36,173 bases of DNA from Butyrivibrio sp. AE2015 (GCF_000420825.1 NZ_ATVR01000035.1:1-36173); one strand, 5' to 3'. Counted from the first letter of the stretch, positions 1 to 6,966 are shown. A program made the numbers and translations. Notes: generated by a model from the sequence alone, not told the origin.

Positions 1-286
1 TGTCCAAGGGCAAAGCAGGTTATCCTCCAAGGGGTAAACTGTCTTATCCTCCAAGAATTAAATAAAACAATAGTAACAGACCTTGAAACGGACTCTACAA
101 TCGTCCTATCAAGGTCTGTTCTTTTGTTTATTAATCCTTGTAGTATAAGGCGTTGATGGGATTTATAACTCTTGTTTGAGAGTCTTTTACAGATAACCAT
201 AAAGAAGTATTATGGGTACTCTTTATCTATGGGTGGAGGATAAGCTGCTTTGCCCTTTGGAGGATAAAGTATGTTGCCCGATGATA
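1..286. mobile_element. Putative MITE or solo ends of an IS with multiple inverted terminal repeats
   Basis: Two tandem copies of a ~23-bp unit (GGGCAAA, five variable bases, TTATCCTCCAA) lie at about 8-30 and 31-54. Two inverted copies lie at about 236-257 and 258-280. The left end begins TGTC and the right end, read inward, begins TATC. Several short repeats at each end, inverted between ends, are known for IS21-type and some other transposons, so a non-autonomous derivative is an inference. No transposase is encoded; the interior is about 180 bp and includes a terminator-like hairpin. A fifth copy of the same end occurs alone at 3456-3486. The left boundary may lie before the window starts. 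Confidence 0.5.
75..130 (+). terminator. Terminator-like hairpin inside the repeat element
   Basis: A perfect 12-bp stem (AACAGACCTTGA at 75-86 with its complement at 109-120) is extended by GGAC/GTCC inside. It is followed by a CTTTTGTTT tract. It could stop transcripts entering from the left. Confidence 0.55.
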
Positions 287-292
287 AACGAG

Positions 293-440
293 CCAGGCAC
301 TCGCAAGTATCAATAAGCACAGGTACGAAGTACCTGCCCAAATAATAAAGACAGCAACTCATGCTTGCATGAAGGTTGCTGTCTTTTTATTTTGGCAAGC
401 ACTGCGAAGCAGTGTGCTTATTGATACGGAGAGTATCTGG
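293..440. repeat. 148-bp structured element with imperfect terminal inverted repeats
   Basis: The ends CCAG (293) and CTGG (440) start an inverted repeat of about 28 bp. Its inner 15 bp are perfect: GTATCAATAAGCACA at 307-321 against 413-427. Inside each arm is a small hairpin with a GAA loop: CAGGTAC/GTACCTG at 320-336 and CACTGC/GCAGTG at 400-414. The second contains GCGAAGC, a sequence known to form an exceptionally stable DNA mini-hairpin. The centre is a strong terminator (347-390). The whole can fold as a cruciform or multi-branched structure. No target duplication is obvious. It may be a MITE, a REP-like element or a structured RNA. Confidence 0.55.
347..390 (+). terminator. Strong intrinsic terminator
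   Basis: A perfect 12-bp stem (AAAGACAGCAAC at 347-358, complement at 375-386) encloses an inner TCATG/CATGA hairpin. A T-rich tail follows (382-393). The A-run on the other side means it could also work on the minus strand. Confidence 0.75.
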
Positions 441-452
441 CGACAACAGACG

Positions 453-489
453 CTTATAGAAATCGCTGCTTTTAAGCGATTTCTATAAG
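453..489. other. Perfect 15-bp hairpin with no T-tract
   Basis: CTTATAGAAATCGCT (453-467) is perfectly complementary to 475-489 across a 7-base loop (468-474). The downstream sequence is purine-rich (GAGGAGTGGAAGGGG), so it is not an intrinsic terminator. It sits between the 148-bp element and the alternating motif array. It may be a protein-binding or RNA-processing site; the function is unknown. Confidence 0.5.
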
Positions 490-518
490 AGGAGTGGAAG
501 GGGCAAAAGGAGACGGCT

Positions 519-746
519 TACGTGAGAAGTAGTTTTTTTGAGCTGCTATTCACGTAGTGACATGCATGATATTTATGGCATCTACGTGAGATGTTGCTTT
601 TGATTCTTGTGGTTCACGTAGAAATAGGTAGATCTGGATAATTTACGTGATGAGAGGCTGGTTAACAAGAGCGTATCACGTAGAATGCCTGATGTATCAT
701 TGCGGCACTACGTGATAACAGTCAAAAGATAAAGCGGGGGCACGTA
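519..746. repeat. Array of eight alternating TACGTGA/TCACGTA motifs, ~32-bp period
   Basis: TACGTGA occurs at 519, 583, 644 and 709. Its reverse complement TCACGTA occurs at 550, 614 and 676, with one variant, GCACGTA, at 740. Start-to-start spacings are 31, 33, 31, 30, 32, 33 and 31. Orientation alternates strictly and the spacers (23-26 bp) differ in sequence. Neighbouring motifs can pair as hairpins, some with matching inner bases, for example AGTAG with CTGCT in the first pair and TGCC with GGCA inside 676-715. The array ends just before the ribosome binding site of the nuclease-like remnant at 768. It is not a CRISPR: the repeats are too short and alternate in strand. Confidence 0.75.
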
Positions 747-767
747 GAACGGAAAAGGAGTTTGGTG

Positions 768-1014
768 ATGAGGGATTACAAGGAAGAATTGGAAAAAAGA
801 AATCTACGAGCCAATGGGATTCAGCGAAAGTGTAACAGAGTTTATCTCAAACAATGGTATACGGGTAAGATCAAAATCTGAGCTGATAATAGCCAATATG
901 CTGGAGCAAAGTGGATATTTTCTGGGGAAAAATATGATCATGACATTTGAGACTTCTCAACATGCCATCAGTTCTAATATAATAAAGGCTATGATTAAAG
1001 AATATCTAGTTTAG
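768..1014 (+). pseudogene. Broken remnant of a clostridial RSKSE/TFET nuclease-like protein
   Basis: A good ribosome binding site (AAAAGGAG, 753-760) precedes an ATG at 768, whose frame closes after about 37 residues. A different frame, open from 772 and with an internal ATG at 814, reads EIYEPMGF followed by GIRVRSKSELIIANML and then MIMTFETSQHAISS. From memory, these two blocks are conserved in a clostridial family in which they are separated by about 70 residues that include a PDF motif and a WEHFG-like motif. Here that central stretch is missing. The SKSE glutamate, PDF and a later glutamate suggest a PD-(D/E)XK nuclease fold in intact relatives; that is an inference. The gene is frameshifted and internally deleted, so very probably inactive. 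Confidence 0.6.
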
Positions 1015-1079
1015 CAGGTTATGGAGCAATTCAACTTGAGGGATAAATGTCCATATAAAAAGCCGGGAGGATAATATTT

Positions 1080-1835
1080 TTGGAAGAATACAGTAAACAA
1101 CACAAGAAAGCCTGGGAGTTCGATGCATATGACTTTTGGGTAAGAACTGCTGGGACACCGCAGGAAAGGGCTGCCAAGGATAAAGAAGATCCAAGGAAGA
1201 TGCTAAAGCAGTATGCGAACTACTTTGATTCTTTTGAAGGAGTCAAGGTGGCTAATATCTGCGGATCCTGCGGCAAGAAGGCAATTCCACTGGCTCTTTT
1301 TGAAGCAGAGGTTACAGTATTTGATATATCCGAAGCCAATAAGAAATATGCCATGGAAACAGCTGAGGCTGCAGGCGTAAACATTGGCTATGAAGTCTGT
1401 GACATCATGGAAATCGATATGGACAAGTATGCCGGCTTTTTTGATGTTGTCTTTATGGAGGGTGGGATCCTTCATTACTTCCATGACATAGATACTTTTA
1501 TGAACATAATGAACGGACTCTTAAAGTCTGGTGGAAAGATGATCTGCAGTGACTTCCATCCATTTACTAAGATTTCCGATATACTTGGGCTGCAGCAGCC
1601 AACCATGAGTTATTTCTCAACAGATATCTTTGAAGGTGAGATGGCGCACGCAAGATTTTACGATGAGGAGATCCGTAAGCAGATCCCGAAATGCCATTAC
1701 AGGAAGTACACCATCAGCGAGATCATCAATTCAATCATCGGGAGCGGATTTACTTTGGAGCGTTTTGATGAACATCCTTCATGGGAAAATGAAAAACTCC
1801 CGGGTGAGTTTACAGCGATAGCAATAAAACGGTGA
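1080..1835 (+). CDS. Class I SAM-dependent methyltransferase
   Basis: A 251-residue cytosolic protein predicted to transfer a methyl group from S-adenosylmethionine to an unknown small substrate. The Rossmann motif I region lies at residues 57-66 (VANICGSCGK), with the acidic ribose-binding residue Asp82 in VFDIS. An FDVVFMEGGILHYF stretch matches the motif IV region of UbiE/Methyltransf-11-like enzymes. Motif I is unusual, with GSCGKK in place of the usual GxGxG. The start is TTG at 1080, chosen because GGGAGG at 1066-1071 has ideal spacing and no in-frame ATG is better placed. It follows the broken nuclease-like gene and precedes a phosphotransferase-like gene by about 120 bases, so it may be cargo of the accessory region. 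Confidence 0.85.
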   Translation: MEEYSKQHKKAWEFDAYDFWVRTAGTPQERAAKDKEDPRKMLKQYANYFDSFEGVKVANICGSCGKKAIPLALFEAEVTVFDISEANKKYAMETAEAAGVNIGYEVCDIMEIDMDKYAGFFDVVFMEGGILHYFHDIDTFMNIMNGLLKSGGKMICSDFHPFTKISDILGLQQPTMSYFSTDIFEGEMAHARFYDEEIRKQIPKCHYRKYTISEIINSIIGSGFTLERFDEHPSWENEKLPGEFTAIAIKR

Positions 1836-1867
1836 GTAAAGTTTTGTTATAACCGTTCTTTCTATAT

Positions 1868-1921
1868 GAAGCTGCCGGGGTGGCTGTTATCATTCTCTTT
1901 GTAAGGCGCCGATACAAGTAA
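1868..1921 (+). pseudogene. Possible 3' remnant of a membrane-protein gene
   Basis: One frame reads EAAGVAVIILFVRRRYK and a stop, which looks like a last transmembrane helix with a positively charged cytoplasmic tail. The frame is closed upstream at 1850 and has no start. Either it is a leftover C-terminus or a chance reading in a short gap. Confidence 0.2.
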
Positions 1922-1954
1922 CAGGAAATAAGCAGATACGAAAGGATGATAAAA

Positions 1955-2662
1955 ATGAACAGAGATATTTTTATAAAAAACCTGACCGGAGACCGGATAG
2001 AGATGAGTCCCAAGGGCAGATGTGCAAACGAGATTTCCGTTGAAGAATTTGAAAAAGGATATGAGAAGTTTTTCGAAATGATCTTTGAGGTCGCTGATAC
2101 GGATGTTTCCTCCATAACCGGATACGGGGAATTTGACGAAGACAACAAAGCCCCATTTGCCACATTCGAGGAATTTGTCCGTGAGACCTTTAACGAGGAT
2201 CAGGAAGGCTACTGGCATAACTGGATGCAGATGTTTGAAACAACATTCCTAAGGAAAGATTATTTCGATAAGATATTTGCAAAGATCATGCAGTATGCAC
2301 CCTACTGCGAAGGGCAGAGATTCCTTGCAAATAACAATACCTTTTTTGTCAACATGATCGTGGATGATTCGGGAAAAACCTACTGCGCAGACTGGGGCCG
2401 TGCCGGTATAATGGACTTTATAATGGATTTTGCGATTCTTGATCTGAATAAGCCATATTTACTGGTTCCGGAAAAACTATATGAGTATGTCCAGAAAAAG
2501 AAGATTGATATAAAGAACTTTAAGGAACGATTTTTATGCATGGCGTATTTTAAGGGACTGCATACACTCATGTGGCATGCATCCATAGACGATCTTGAGT
2601 CCTGCGAATCCATTACCGCATCTTTAAATGAACTGGAAGAACGCATGAACAGGCTGGTCTGA
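1955..2662 (+). CDS. Degenerate aminoglycoside-phosphotransferase-like protein (C-lobe only)
   Basis: About 235 residues. A GYGEFDEDNKAPFATFEEF stretch and the run QRFLANNNTFFVNM...CADWGRAGIMDF resemble the C-lobe of APH/hygromycin-phosphotransferase-like kinases, where the catalytic segment is HGDxxxxN and the metal segment is a D-W/F pair. Here HGD is replaced by ANNN, so the catalytic base is missing, while the downstream Asn and Asp-Trp remain. The ATP-binding N-lobe also appears shortened to about 60 residues. This suggests a non-catalytic or strongly diverged member. The start at 1955 is preferred over the ATG at 1946 because the ribosome binding site AAAGGA (1941-1946) overlaps the latter. 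The next gene starts 4 bases downstream, so the two are likely co-transcribed. Confidence 0.6.
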   Translation: MNRDIFIKNLTGDRIEMSPKGRCANEISVEEFEKGYEKFFEMIFEVADTDVSSITGYGEFDEDNKAPFATFEEFVRETFNEDQEGYWHNWMQMFETTFLRKDYFDKIFAKIMQYAPYCEGQRFLANNNTFFVNMIVDDSGKTYCADWGRAGIMDFIMDFAILDLNKPYLLVPEKLYEYVQKKKIDIKNFKERFLCMAYFKGLHTLMWHASIDDLESCESITASLNELEERMNRLV

Positions 2663-2666
2663 ACAG

Positions 2667-3347
2667 ATGAAATATGAAAATGCAAAGGATATTCTCCCCG
2701 CAAGCCTTTTGAGAGAAGTGCAAAAGTATGCAGAAGGAAAAGCCATCTATATACCTATGCGCGAAAGATCAAAGGGCTGGGGAGAAGCATCTGGTTATCG
2801 TGAAAAACTGAATAAGAGAAATGCTCTCATCTGCAGCAGGTATGGCGCAGGTGCCGGTATTATGGAACTGGCAGAGGAGTTTTTTCTCTCTCCGGAATCG
2901 ATCAAGAAAATAGTGTATGGTAAGAAGATAAAACTCCCGGAGTATTCGCCCACCATATACTCCGCAAAGCAGTATTCGGATGCCGGTATAGGTGAAGAAT
3001 GGGTAAGGATATATCTGGACAATGAAGGTATGGATACACCTGACGGATCAGAGTTTTTCCTGTCTGAACTTGTGAAAATCCCTCTTCGCCTTATAGAGGA
3101 TGGTACAGGTGCGGAGGCAAAAGAAGAATCGGATGCGTATACAGATAAACCTTTGATCATTATGTTCGAGGATCACAGATTCAGAAGTTTCTGTGGAGAG
3201 GAATATCTTGCCTTTTTGAGAAAGGAAAAGAAAAACGCTCACTGGGCTTTTATTTTCGTGAGCCACAAGGAGTACAGTTACTATCTTAACAACTTCGGCA
3301 AGCAGTTTCAGAGAGCACCAAAGCCATGGAGTCCACCTGGAAAATAA
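2667..3347 (+). CDS. CD3324-like helix-turn-helix protein with C-terminal extension
   Basis: A 226-residue protein. Residues 1 to about 90 (MKYENAKDILP..., GWGEASGYREKLNKRN, a helix-turn-helix around ELAEEFFLSPESIKKIVYGKK) match the small CD3324-type family of clostridial proteins, which is normally about 90 residues long. The second half (about 95-226) is extra. It contains LIIMFEDHRF and a hydrophobic WAFIFVSH segment and is not recognised. Probably a DNA-binding regulator whose C-terminal half senses or binds something unknown. It starts 4 bases after the phosphotransferase-like gene, implying a two-gene unit. Confidence 0.7.
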   Translation: MKYENAKDILPASLLREVQKYAEGKAIYIPMRERSKGWGEASGYREKLNKRNALICSRYGAGAGIMELAEEFFLSPESIKKIVYGKKIKLPEYSPTIYSAKQYSDAGIGEEWVRIYLDNEGMDTPDGSEFFLSELVKIPLRLIEDGTGAEAKEESDAYTDKPLIIMFEDHRFRSFCGEEYLAFLRKEKKNAHWAFIFVSHKEYSYYLNNFGKQFQRAPKPWSPPGK

Positions 3348-3455
3348 TCGGATTAAAAGTAATGATATCCACAGAGAAATGAACTGTTAAACAAACCTAA
3401 AGCCAGCATATTTACGTTGATCAAAATATACATTTGCGAGCTGGAGTGACATATG

Positions 3456-3486
3456 TGTCATAGGGCAAAGTAGATTATCCTCCAAG
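3456..3486. repeat. Lone copy of the IS-like terminal repeat
   Basis: TGTCATAGGGCAAAG, five further bases and TTATCCTCCAAG repeats the left end seen at position 1 (TGTC, GGGCAAAG, TTATCCTCCAA). A short TGACA/TGTCA palindrome overlaps its start (3447-3460). It abuts the truncated Bro-N fragment directly, suggesting that an insertion and later deletion removed the front of that gene. Confidence 0.5.
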
Positions 3487-3743
3487 GAATGGTATTTCTC
3501 TGTTGTTGATGTGGTCCGAATATTAACAGAACAGCCGGATACAGACGGTGCCAGGAATTATTGGAAGGTTCTGAAAAAGAGAATAAAAGAGGAAGGAAAT
3601 GAACTGGTTACAAATTGTAACCAGTTGAAAAGAGAACAGGGAAGCCTGTTATAACCAGCAAGAACGCGGATGAATTACAGAACCTGGTTACCGGGCTGAT
3701 TGAGGATGTCGGAAAACATAATAATTATATAGAATTGTCTTGA
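3487..3743 (+). pseudogene. Truncated Bro-N/DinD-like phage antirepressor-type gene
   Basis: From 3487 one frame reads EWYFSVVDVVRILTE, then ARNYWKVLKKRIKEEG and LVTNCNQLK, ending at a stop at 3652. This is the conserved N-terminal block of DinD/Bro-N proteins found in prophages and mobile islands. It has no start codon because it abuts the IS-like end. A second frame (3657-3743) continues as KNADELQNLVTGLIEDVG then KHNNYIELS and a stop, apparently the tail of the same or another gene after a frameshift or deletion. No function is expected. Confidence 0.6.
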
Positions 3744-3768
3744 GAATTATAATAGATGAGGAATTATC

Positions 3769-4515
3769 ATGGAATATAACGTAAACATTAACGGAATAGA
3801 TGTTGATGCTGCATACAGCGATGAGACGATAGAAGAGATAGTAAAGCCGCTTTTAAAGCATATGGCTGACCTGCATGATTCAGAAAAAAGACGCATTCTT
3901 GTGATGCTTGCTGCGCCTCCAGGGGCAGGAAAGAGCACATTCGTGAGCTTTTTGGAACACATGGCAAAAGAAATCATCCCAACCAAAAAGGTACAGGCAG
4001 TGGGAATGGATGGATTCCATAGAAGGCAGGAATACCTCATTTCCCATACGACAATAGTTGATGGAAAAGAAATTCCTATGGTTGACATAAAGGGAGCACC
4101 TATAACCTTTGATCTTGAAGCGCTAAAAAACAAAATCATAGAATTAAAAGAAAACGATGTATGCAAGTGGCCTGAGTACAACAGAATGCTCCACAATCCT
4201 GTCGAGGATGCAATTGCCGTAGACGCTGATATTGTCTTGCTTGAAGGCAATTACCTGCTTTTGGATCAGGATGGCTGGCGTGACATTTCTGAGTATGCGG
4301 ACTATACTATTTCAATGACAGCAGAACCCCAGATGCTTCGCAAAAGGCTGATCGATAGAAAGATAGCCAGCGGCAACACAGTAGAGAAAGCTGAAAAGTT
4401 TGTGGATTTTAGCGATATGGCGAATGTGAGGATCTGTCTTGAACACAGTAAGAAAGCAGATATGGAGCTCAAAATAGATGAGGACGGAAATCTGCATAGA
4501 TCTGGATCTAATTGA
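3769..4515 (+). CDS. P-loop nucleoside/sugar kinase-like protein (YggC/FrcK family)
   Basis: A 248-residue cytosolic kinase of the uridine kinase/pantothenate kinase-like fold. The Walker A motif APPGAGKST lies at residues 49-57. A GMDGFHRRQ segment matches the substrate-side Asp-Gly-Phe-His of these kinases, and VLLEGNYLLL is the Walker B region. It probably phosphorylates a sugar or nucleoside, but the substrate cannot be told from sequence. A weak GAGGAA ribosome binding site precedes the ATG. It is followed after 24 bases by the YbaK gene and begins the ordinary chromosomal part of the window. Confidence 0.8.
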   Translation: MEYNVNINGIDVDAAYSDETIEEIVKPLLKHMADLHDSEKRRILVMLAAPPGAGKSTFVSFLEHMAKEIIPTKKVQAVGMDGFHRRQEYLISHTTIVDGKEIPMVDIKGAPITFDLEALKNKIIELKENDVCKWPEYNRMLHNPVEDAIAVDADIVLLEGNYLLLDQDGWRDISEYADYTISMTAEPQMLRKRLIDRKIASGNTVEKAEKFVDFSDMANVRICLEHSKKADMELKIDEDGNLHRSGSN

Positions 4516-4539
4516 AAGAAAAATTGGAGATGATATTTA

Positions 4540-5019
4540 ATGGCCAAAGATGATAAAACAAATGTAATGAGAGTTCTTGATGGGAAAAAGATATCCTATA
4601 AAAGTCACATGTATGAGCCTGATGCAAGGCTTAGCGGAGAAGAAATAGCCGGGATACTTGGAGAAGACGCTGATAAGGTTTTTAAAACCCTTGTAACCCA
4701 GGGAAAAACAGGTCAGTACTATGTTTTTGTTATTCCGGTAAAAGCGGAGCTTGACCTTAAAAAAGCTGCGAAAGCAGTATCAGAGAAGTCAGTTTCCATG
4801 ATACCTCAAAAAGAACTGCTCCCACTTACAGGATATGTTCATGGTGGATGCTCACCTATAGGTATGAAAAAGTCCTTCCCTACAGTCATCCACGAGAGCG
4901 CATCAAACTATGAGGAAATATTCTTTTCAGCCGGAAAAGTGGGCTACCAGGTAGAAGTTGCGGTAAAAGATATTGAGAAGGTTGTAAGATACACCTTTGC
5001 TGATGTATGTACGGAATAA
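4540..5019 (+). CDS. ybaK: Cys-tRNA(Pro)/Cys-tRNA(Cys) deacylase
   Basis: A 159-residue cytosolic editing enzyme that hydrolyses Cys-tRNA(Pro) made in error by prolyl-tRNA synthetase. The whole length matches the YbaK/EbsC family: VFKTLVTQG near residue 50 includes the conserved lysine, LDLKKAAKAV follows, and LPLTGYVHGGCSPIGMKK is the family's glycine-rich signature. The start is ATG at 4540 with a GGAGATG ribosome binding site. The next gene starts 13 bases after the stop, so the two are probably co-transcribed. Confidence 0.92.
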   Translation: MAKDDKTNVMRVLDGKKISYKSHMYEPDARLSGEEIAGILGEDADKVFKTLVTQGKTGQYYVFVIPVKAELDLKKAAKAVSEKSVSMIPQKELLPLTGYVHGGCSPIGMKKSFPTVIHESASNYEEIFFSAGKVGYQVEVAVKDIEKVVRYTFADVCTE

Positions 5020-5032
5020 GCGGGATAAAGCT

Positions 5033-5983
5033 ATGGTAAAAATAGATCTGATAACCGGATTTCTTGGATCGGGTAAAACAACATTCATAAGAGAATACGC
5101 AAAATACCTTATGTCAAAGGGCGAAAAAATCTGCATAATTGAGAATGATTATGGTGCAGTAAACATTGACATGGTTCTTCTGCAGGATCTTTTAGGGGAT
5201 AATTGCAACCTTGAGATGATTGTTGGAGGTGACGGAAAAGAAGCTCACAGAAGGCGTTTTAGGACCAAACTCATTTCCATGGGAATGAGCGGATACGACA
5301 GAGTGATCATTGAGCCATCGGGGATTTATGATGCTGATGAGTTCTTTGATGTGCTCTATGATGAGCCTCTGGATAGATGGTATGAGATTGGAAGTGTCAT
5401 ATCAATCGTTGACGCCGAATCAGTATTGCTTCTTGAAGGAACATCAAAATACCTGTTTATGTCAGAGATAGCATGGGCCGGAAAGCTCCTTATCAGCAAG
5501 GTGGGTGAAACCACAGATGTCGATCAGATACATGCTTTTATAAATGCAACAATGGAAGAATATGGTTGTAGTGCCAGATTTCAGTTAAAAGACATTTATT
5601 CAAAATCCTTTGATAGTTTATCACCGGATGAATTTGACTCCATTGAAAATGCCGGATATCGCCGCTCCTCATATGCAAAGATGCAGATAGATGATTCTCA
5701 ATACCAGCCACTGTTTTATTTTGATGTTGAGATGGACGAGGCACTTTTAAAAGAGACAGCAAAAAAACTCCTTGCAGATGTGAAAGCAGGAAAAGTCATC
5801 CGAATAAAGGGTTTTGTTAAAACCTCAGATTCTGCGCAGGTTGAAATAAATGCAACGCAAAAAGAAATAAAGATAGAGCCGGTTACCAGCAGCAGAAATG
5901 CCATTATTATAATCGGAGAGCATCTCGATAAAGCCTATATAAATGAAATATGGAAAGACTACTGCTCGGTTGTTTCGCTGTAA
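5033..5983 (+). CDS. CobW/COG0523-like GTPase lacking the CxCC motif
   Basis: A 316-residue P-loop GTPase. MVKIDLITGFLGSGKTTF carries the Walker A motif at residues 9-16, and VIIEPSGIYD follows the pattern of the COG0523 switch region. COG0523 proteins act as metallochaperones or in cobalamin metabolism and normally carry a CxCC metal motif after the second strand; here that position reads EMIVGGDGKEAHRRRF with no cysteines. The C-terminal domain (IRIKGFVKT) is typical. ATG 5033 was chosen over an upstream in-frame ATG at 4997, which lies within ybaK. Metal trafficking cannot be assumed without the cysteines. Confidence 0.82.
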   Translation: MVKIDLITGFLGSGKTTFIREYAKYLMSKGEKICIIENDYGAVNIDMVLLQDLLGDNCNLEMIVGGDGKEAHRRRFRTKLISMGMSGYDRVIIEPSGIYDADEFFDVLYDEPLDRWYEIGSVISIVDAESVLLLEGTSKYLFMSEIAWAGKLLISKVGETTDVDQIHAFINATMEEYGCSARFQLKDIYSKSFDSLSPDEFDSIENAGYRRSSYAKMQIDDSQYQPLFYFDVEMDEALLKETAKKLLADVKAGKVIRIKGFVKTSDSAQVEINATQKEIKIEPVTSSRNAIIIIGEHLDKAYINEIWKDYCSVVSL

Positions 5984-5997
5984 TAAATCAAAAAAGT

Positions 5998-6939
5998 ATG
6001 AAATCAACAATAATAGAGTCGGATCTTAATAGAATTAAAGAATATACCTCCTGCACACTTTGTCCCAGAAACTGCCGGGTAGACAGAACAAGTACTCAAG
6101 GCTTTTGCAGGGAAAAAGCTACGCTTCACGTGAGCCGCGCCGCCCTTCATATGTGGGAAGAACCATGCATATCAGGCACAAGCGGTTCGGGTACAGTTTT
6201 CTTTTCAGGCTGCAATATGGGCTGTGTATTTTGCCAGAACAAAAAGATCAGTCGCGGAGAAGTAGGAAAATTCATTTCTCCACAAAGGCTTGTGGATATC
6301 TTCTTTGAATTACAGGAAAAAGGTGCAAACAACATCAACCTTGTAACTGCCGATATGTTCATACCCACAGTGAAAAGAGCTATCGAATGTGCCAAAGACC
6401 AGAAGCTTAAAATCCCATTTTTGCTAAATACAGCATCATATATAAATGTTGAGACTTTAAAGAGTTTAGAAGGTCTCATAGATATTTACCTTCCTGATTT
6501 TAAGTATATTAAAAATGAGGATGCTATAAGATACAGTAGAGCTCCGGGATATGTAGAGGCAGCCAAGGCAGCAATCGATGAAATGGTGAGGCAGCAGCCA
6601 AAGTGCCAGTTTTGCGACGATGAACAAGGCCAACACCTGATGAAGAAAGGCGTTATCGTAAGGCATCTTTTGATGCCCGGCAAAGTCATCCAGGCCAAGA
6701 TGATAATCAAATATCTCTATGAAAGATATGGAGATAGTATATACATAAGTCTTATGAATCAGTTTACGCCAAATGGGGAATTACAGGATTATCCTGATAT
6801 AGACAGGAAAGTCAGTGGAAGTGAATACCATAGCCTCATAAAGTATGCAGAAAACATGGGGCTTACCAATGGCTTTATCCAGGTTGGAGAGACTGCAAGC
6901 GAAAGTTTTATACCAAATTTTAACTGCGAAGGGGTATGA
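5998..6939 (+). CDS. PflX-like radical SAM protein
   Basis: About 313 residues from ATG 5998. The radical SAM cluster motif CNMGCVFC (Cys72, Cys76, Cys79) binds a 4Fe-4S cluster that cleaves S-adenosylmethionine. An N-terminal CTLCPRNC plus a further Cys form an extra cysteine cluster typical of the COG1313 PflX group, related to pyruvate formate-lyase activators. The substrate is unknown. An in-frame ATG at 5950 overlaps the CobW-like gene; 5998 starts where family members usually do, though neither has a strong ribosome binding site. The stop codon lies inside the terminator at 6922-6955. Confidence 0.85.
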   Translation: MKSTIIESDLNRIKEYTSCTLCPRNCRVDRTSTQGFCREKATLHVSRAALHMWEEPCISGTSGSGTVFFSGCNMGCVFCQNKKISRGEVGKFISPQRLVDIFFELQEKGANNINLVTADMFIPTVKRAIECAKDQKLKIPFLLNTASYINVETLKSLEGLIDIYLPDFKYIKNEDAIRYSRAPGYVEAAKAAIDEMVRQQPKCQFCDDEQGQHLMKKGVIVRHLLMPGKVIQAKMIIKYLYERYGDSIYISLMNQFTPNGELQDYPDIDRKVSGSEYHSLIKYAENMGLTNGFIQVGETASESFIPNFNCEGV

Positions 6940-6955
6940 CCCTCCGCAGTTTTTA
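6922..6955. terminator. Bidirectional terminator between convergent genes
   Basis: The stem AACTGCG...CGCAGTT, with an inner GGG/CCC, is flanked by T-runs usable from either side. It closes the plus-strand radical SAM transcript and the minus-strand diguanylate cyclase operon. Confidence 0.8.
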
Positions 6956-6966
6956 TTGCTCCTGAT

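Noticed and set aside
519..746. CRISPR array
   Set aside because: Repeats are 7 bp and alternate in strand, spacers vary in length and there are no cas genes.
1946..1954. Upstream ATG at 1946 for the phosphotransferase-like gene
   Set aside because: It overlaps the ribosome binding site that fits ATG 1955.
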